From Zymomonas sp. (lineage in GTDB: Bacteria > Pseudomonadota > Alphaproteobacteria > Sphingomonadales > Sphingomonadaceae): a stretch of 8,310 nt of DNA. Location: contig JAIYAJ010000217.1 in assembly GCA_027489105.1 (NCBI GenBank), positions 1 to 8,310 of the forward strand, in the 5' to 3' direction. The position numbers and the translations under genes were made by a program. This document shows, piece by piece, positions 5,798 to 8,310 of this stretch. The first letter of the stretch is position 1; the number at the start of each line of letters is the position of its first letter. The notes beneath the pieces were generated by a model. It saw only the letters and a program-made list of their open reading frames with translations, was not told where the DNA came from and made no database searches.

Positions 5798-7537
5798 ATG
5801 CTGCTCGACCTCGTCCTGCGGATCGTCCGGTGGTTCGGGCGTCGGCTCCTGCTCTACGCCTTGCTCGTGGCGGCGATCGGCTTTGCCGCGATCGCGCTTC
5901 CCTGGCTTCGCGAGCAGGCGGAGGGCGACCGCACCGCGCGCCTGCACCATGCCGCCCTGCTCGACGCCCGCCGAACGCTCCAGCCCCGCCTCGATGGCGC
6001 GGCGGCCGAGGTTTCCACGCGGGTCGAACAGGCGCGGCGCGGCGGGCTGGACGCGATCGACCGGCAGATCGCCGAAACCGACGCCCGCAAGCAGGCGCTC
6101 GACCAGCGCATCGCAGCAAGCCCCTCGACGCTGATCCTCGCCGCACAGGGTGGCGACGCGCTGCTGCAGGCCAAGCGCGCCGAGTTCGACCGCCTCCTCG
6201 CCGAACAGGAACTGGCAGGCCTGCGCACGGCGCGGGCTGCCTTGCTCGCCGATCGCGACAGGATCGCCGCGACGGTCGACCTTCAGGCGCAGGCGGCCGC
6301 TCTGCGGCAGGCGCAGGCCCGCTGCGATCAGGCGCAGGCGGTGCGCCGGGCCTATGAAGCGCGCTGGCGGTGGCGCTGGCGGTCCTGGTTCGACACTGAC
6401 GAGCATCGCGCGCTGGTGCGCGCCGCCGATGGGGCCTGCGCCGATGCGCAACGGCGGCAGGCCCTGATCGAAGCGCGGCAGAAAGCCATCCGTGCGGCCC
6501 AGGCGGCCCGTGACGGGCTGTCACGCGCGGCAGACGATATTGCGGGGGGCACGAACGAAAAGGCCCGCATCTGGGCTGCGGACTTCGACACCGAACTGGC
6601 CGCTGCCCGCGCGACATGGGCCGCGAGCTGGAGCGAGCGCCTGCATCTCTGGGCCGCTCGGCTCCATCTCGACCGCATCCTGATCGCCGCCGGCTGGGCA
6701 CTGCTGGCGATCATCCTGACGCCCTATGCGATCCGCCTGGTCTTCTTCTTCCTGCTCGCGCCTTATGCCGAGCGGCGGCGCTCGATCCTGCTGCGCAGCC
6801 CTTCAGGCGGCCCGGATGGCCAGATCGCCATTCCCATGCCTGCCGCCTCGACGACCTCGGTCACGATCCGCCTCGGCCCCGATGAGGACCTGCTCGTGCG
6901 GCAGGACTATCTGCAATCGGCATCGGTCGAAGGGGTCAAGACGACGCACTGGCTGCTCGACTGGCGGCATCCGCTGTCGAGCCTCGTCACGGGCCTGTGC
7001 TTCCTCACCCGCATCACCGGCGCCCATGCGCGCACCACCGTCTCGGCCGTGCATGATCCACTGGCCGAGGTGACGATCCTCGATCTGCCCGAGGGGGCGG
7101 GCTGCGTGCTGCAGCCCCGCGCGCTGGCGGCGGTGGCGCATCCCGCCGGGCGGCCGCTGCGGATCACCAGCCATTGGCGTCTCTTCTCGCTGGCCGCATG
7201 GCTCACCTTGCAGCTGCGTTATCTCCAATTCCACGGTCCCGGCCGACTGATCCTCAAAGGCCGTCGCGGAATCCGGGTGGAACAGGCTGAAAAGGGACGG
7301 ATTTTTGGGCAGTTGCAGCTGGTCGGATTTTCCGCCGATCTGCGCTATTCGGTCGCGAGGACCGAGACCTTCTGGCCCTATTTTCTTGGCCGGGAAGCCT
7401 TGTTCAAAGACAGGGTCGAAGGCGGCAGCGGCCTCCTGATCGTCGAGGAAGCCCCGCTCGCGGCTCATCCAGGCGGACGCCCGCGCCACGGTCTGGAGGG
7501 CGCAGCCGATGCCGCGCTCAAGCTCGTCGGGCTTTAG
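5798..7537 (+). CDS. Membrane-anchored coiled-coil protein with AIM24-like C-terminal domain (function unknown)
   Basis: I do not recognise a named gene. The 579-residue product starts at the ATG at 5798, after GGAAGGG. The same frame stays open far upstream, but there it runs antisense to the oxidoreductase. Residues 1-15 are short and basic. A hydrophobic segment at about 17-37 is followed by a long Ala/Arg/Gln/Glu-rich helical region, about 40-285, that looks like a coiled coil, and then a second hydrophobic segment at about 293-323. With both segments crossing, the coiled coil would lie on one side (probably periplasmic) and the C-terminal part in the cytoplasm. Residues about 325-555 are beta-rich; LLVRQDYLQSASVEG, LTRITG, VLQPRALAAV and FHGPGRLILKGRRGI resemble the spacing of AIM24/TTC family domains, which is my recollection and not a search. 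An RWRWRWRSW run at 189-197 interrupts the helix. The gene is monocistronic on the plus strand here and converges on a tRNA gene. It may have a scaffolding role in the envelope, but that is unproven. Confidence 0.85.
   Translation: MLLDLVLRIVRWFGRRLLLYALLVAAIGFAAIALPWLREQAEGDRTARLHHAALLDARRTLQPRLDGAAAEVSTRVEQARRGGLDAIDRQIAETDARKQALDQRIAASPSTLILAAQGGDALLQAKRAEFDRLLAEQELAGLRTARAALLADRDRIAATVDLQAQAAALRQAQARCDQAQAVRRAYEARWRWRWRSWFDTDEHRALVRAADGACADAQRRQALIEARQKAIRAAQAARDGLSRAADDIAGGTNEKARIWAADFDTELAAARATWAASWSERLHLWAARLHLDRILIAAGWALLAIILTPYAIRLVFFFLLAPYAERRRSILLRSPSGGPDGQIAIPMPAASTTSVTIRLGPDEDLLVRQDYLQSASVEGVKTTHWLLDWRHPLSSLVTGLCFLTRITGAHARTTVSAVHDPLAEVTILDLPEGAGCVLQPRALAAVAHPAGRPLRITSHWRLFSLAAWLTLQLRYLQFHGPGRLILKGRRGIRVEQAEKGRIFGQLQLVGFSADLRYSVARTETFWPYFLGREALFKDRVEGGSGLLIVEEAPLAAHPGGRPRHGLEGAADAALKLVGL
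6362..6385 (+). repeat. Imperfect 12-base tandem repeat encoding alternating Arg-Trp
   Basis: Two copies of CGCTGGCGGT plus two variable bases (GG, then CC) lie head to tail and encode RWRW RWRS within the coiled-coil part of the membrane protein. Ten of twelve positions match. The short length suggests slippage or a local duplication. Confidence 0.6.
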
Positions 7538-7543
7538 GATGGG

Positions 7544-7620
7544 TGGTGACCCCGGCGCGATTCGAACGCGCGACCTTCTGCTTAGGAGGCAGACGCTCTA
7601 TCCTGCTGAGCTACGGAGTC
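7544..7620 (-). tRNA. tRNA-Arg (anticodon CCU, reads AGG)
   Basis: The minus strand folds into a complete 77-base cloverleaf including an encoded CCA. The acceptor stem pairs GACTCCG with CGGGGTC, with one T-G pair, and the discriminator is A. The D arm is GCTC/GAGC around AGCAGGATA. The anticodon stem TCTGC/GCAGA holds the loop CTCCTAA, giving anticodon CCT. The T arm is GCGCG, TTCGAAT, CGCGC. It decodes the AGG arginine codon, rare in GC-rich alphaproteobacteria. It lies 55 bases downstream of the DUF1178 gene on the same strand and may be co-transcribed with it. Its 3' end is 6 bases from the stop codon of the convergent membrane protein gene. Confidence 0.97.
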
Positions 7621-7638
7621 CCGAAGAGGGCTCATAGC

Positions 7639-7677
7639 GAGCGGCTCGCGCCGGGTCCAGAGCAGGCGCAGCCGCTC
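7639..7677 (-). other. Stem-loop overlapping the DUF1178 stop codon, upstream of tRNA-Arg
   Basis: On the minus strand GAGCGGCT (7677-7670) pairs with AGCCGCTC (7646-7639). GCGC (7669-7666) can extend the stem with GCGC (7651-7648) across a one-base bulge, leaving a 14-base loop. It takes in two bases of the DUF1178 stop codon and ends 18 bases before the tRNA 5' end. There is no T-tract, so it is more likely an RNA processing or mRNA-end structure than an intrinsic terminator, if it functions at all. Confidence 0.4.
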
Positions 7678-8176
7678 AGTTCTCGCTGCCGGGCGGTCGG
7701 ACCGGCAGAGGCAGCGGCGCGACCGCTATTCCTTCGTCGAGCAGCGCCCTGGCTTCCTCAATGCTCGTCTGGCCATGGATCGGGCGACTGTCCTCCTCGC
7801 CCAGATGCATCGCCCGGGCCCGATCGGCAAAACCCTTGCCCACATATTCGGAGCCTTCGAGGATCTTCGCCTGGATCTCGGCGATCCTGGCGACCATCTC
7901 CTTGAACTGCTCGGGCGCCGGCAGATTGGCGCCGGCGGGCACGACAGCGCCGCCGGGAGCCGCCGTCGGAACCATGGCCCGGCTATCGGCGTCGGACCGG
8001 CGATTCCCCTTGGGCGCCACGTTGGGCGCCATCACGGCCTTCTCGACCTCGGACGATCCGCAATAGGGGCAGGACACCAGCCCCCGCGCCTTCTGATCCT
8101 CATAATCCGCCGACGATCCGAACCAGATCTCGAACACATGGCCGCCCGGGCGGCAGGCAAGATCGAACACGATCAT
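7676..8176 (-). CDS. DUF1178 family protein, putative zinc ribbon
   Basis: A 166-residue protein of the DUF1178 family, common in alpha- and betaproteobacteria; its biochemical role is not established. The family signature is clear at the N-terminus: MIVFDLAC, then H13, FEIWFGS at 15-21, RGLVSCPYCGSSEVEKAVMAPNV at 31-53 (written here as the landmarks C36, C39 and MAP at 49-51). Cys8, His13, Cys36 and Cys39 could bind one zinc ion. A variable Ala/Pro-rich linker at about 54-90 precedes a helical part with EGSEYVG and a family-typical end, IHGQTSIEEARALLDEG. The ATG at 8176 overlaps the stop of the upstream hydrolase gene (ATGA), and GGTGGAG lies about 8 bases before it, so the two are translationally coupled. 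tRNA-Arg follows. The length is normal for the family. Confidence 0.93.
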   Translation of the reverse strand: MIVFDLACRPGGHVFEIWFGSSADYEDQKARGLVSCPYCGSSEVEKAVMAPNVAPKGNRRSDADSRAMVPTAAPGGAVVPAGANLPAPEQFKEMVARIAEIQAKILEGSEYVGKGFADRARAMHLGEEDSRPIHGQTSIEEARALLDEGIAVAPLPLPVRPPGSEN

Positions 8177-8310
8177 GCGCAGGTCTCCACCGCGCCGATC
8201 GGGCGGCGATGGCGCAACGCCGGCACCCGCGCGCGCACATCGGCAAGACGCGCGAGATCGATATCGGCGAAACCGATCCCCTCCTCGTCGCCCATGTCGA
8301 GCAGCACCTC
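8173..8310 (-). CDS. Carbon-nitrogen hydrolase (nitrilase superfamily), C-terminal 45 codons only
   Basis: Reading leftward from the window edge, the frame is open for 45 codons and stops with TGA at 8175-8173. The peptide contains EGIGFADIDLARLADVR, then VRARVPALRHRRP. This is the usual C-terminal end of alphaproteobacterial nitrilase-superfamily amidohydrolases (Nit1/Nit2 type), where an FADIDL-like strand is followed by R.R.P.L.HRR. The catalytic Glu-Lys-Cys residues lie outside the window, so the activity cannot be checked. The stop overlaps the DUF1178 start by ATGA, and this pairing of genes is common in alphaproteobacteria, which supports the call. Confidence 0.8.
   Translation of the reverse strand, partial: EVLLDMGDEEGIGFADIDLARLADVRARVPALRHRRPIGAVETCA

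Noticed and set aside
5742..6701. A 319-codon Arg/Pro/Ala-rich minus-strand frame
   Set aside because: Its composition is that of a GC-rich antisense shadow, and it opposes the well-structured membrane protein frame.
7544..7620. tRNA-Arg as the integration site of a genomic island carrying the restriction-modification gene
   Set aside because: No integrase gene is in the window, and I saw no second copy of the tRNA 3' end that could serve as an attachment site.

Overview
The window is about 8.3 kb of GC-rich DNA from a bacterial chromosome. The most likely source is an alphaproteobacterium of the sphingomonad type. This is inferred from the gene families, from purine-rich ribosome binding sites of the GGGAG/GAGAG kind, and from a nitrilase-like gene followed by a DUF1178 gene. 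No insertion sequence, integrase, CRISPR array or rRNA is visible.

Layout from left to right: (1) 1-2375, plus strand, the 3' part of a DNA-adenine methyltransferase fused to a two-TRD specificity region (a type I M/S fusion, or the M-S part of a longer fusion). A tiny ATGA-coupled ORF and a strong GC-rich hairpin follow it. (2) 4212-2470, minus strand, a complete amidohydrolase related to N-acyl-D-amino-acid deacylases but apparently missing part of the usual metal site. (3) 5680-4367, minus strand, a complete single-domain Old Yellow Enzyme-type flavin oxidoreductase. A 154-bp gap with nested inverted repeats separates it from the amidohydrolase. (4) 5798-7537, plus strand, an unnamed membrane protein with two hydrophobic anchors, a long coiled coil between them and a beta-rich C-terminal domain resembling AIM24. 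(5) 7620-7544, minus strand, tRNA-Arg(CCU), ending six bases from the stop codon of the membrane protein. (6) 8176-7676, minus strand, a DUF1178 putative zinc-ribbon protein, translationally coupled (ATGA) to (7) 8310-8173, minus strand, the last 45 codons of a nitrilase-superfamily hydrolase.

The right end reads as a conserved housekeeping cluster transcribed leftward: nitrilase-like gene, DUF1178, tRNA-Arg. The two minus-strand enzymes in the middle are probably metabolic accessory genes. Their shared substrate, if any, cannot be read from the sequence. The left end is the edge of a restriction-modification locus whose nuclease component, if present, lies outside the window. The least explained items are the coiled-coil/AIM24-like membrane protein, the amidohydrolase with substituted metal ligands, and the one-M-domain/two-TRD architecture of the methyltransferase.
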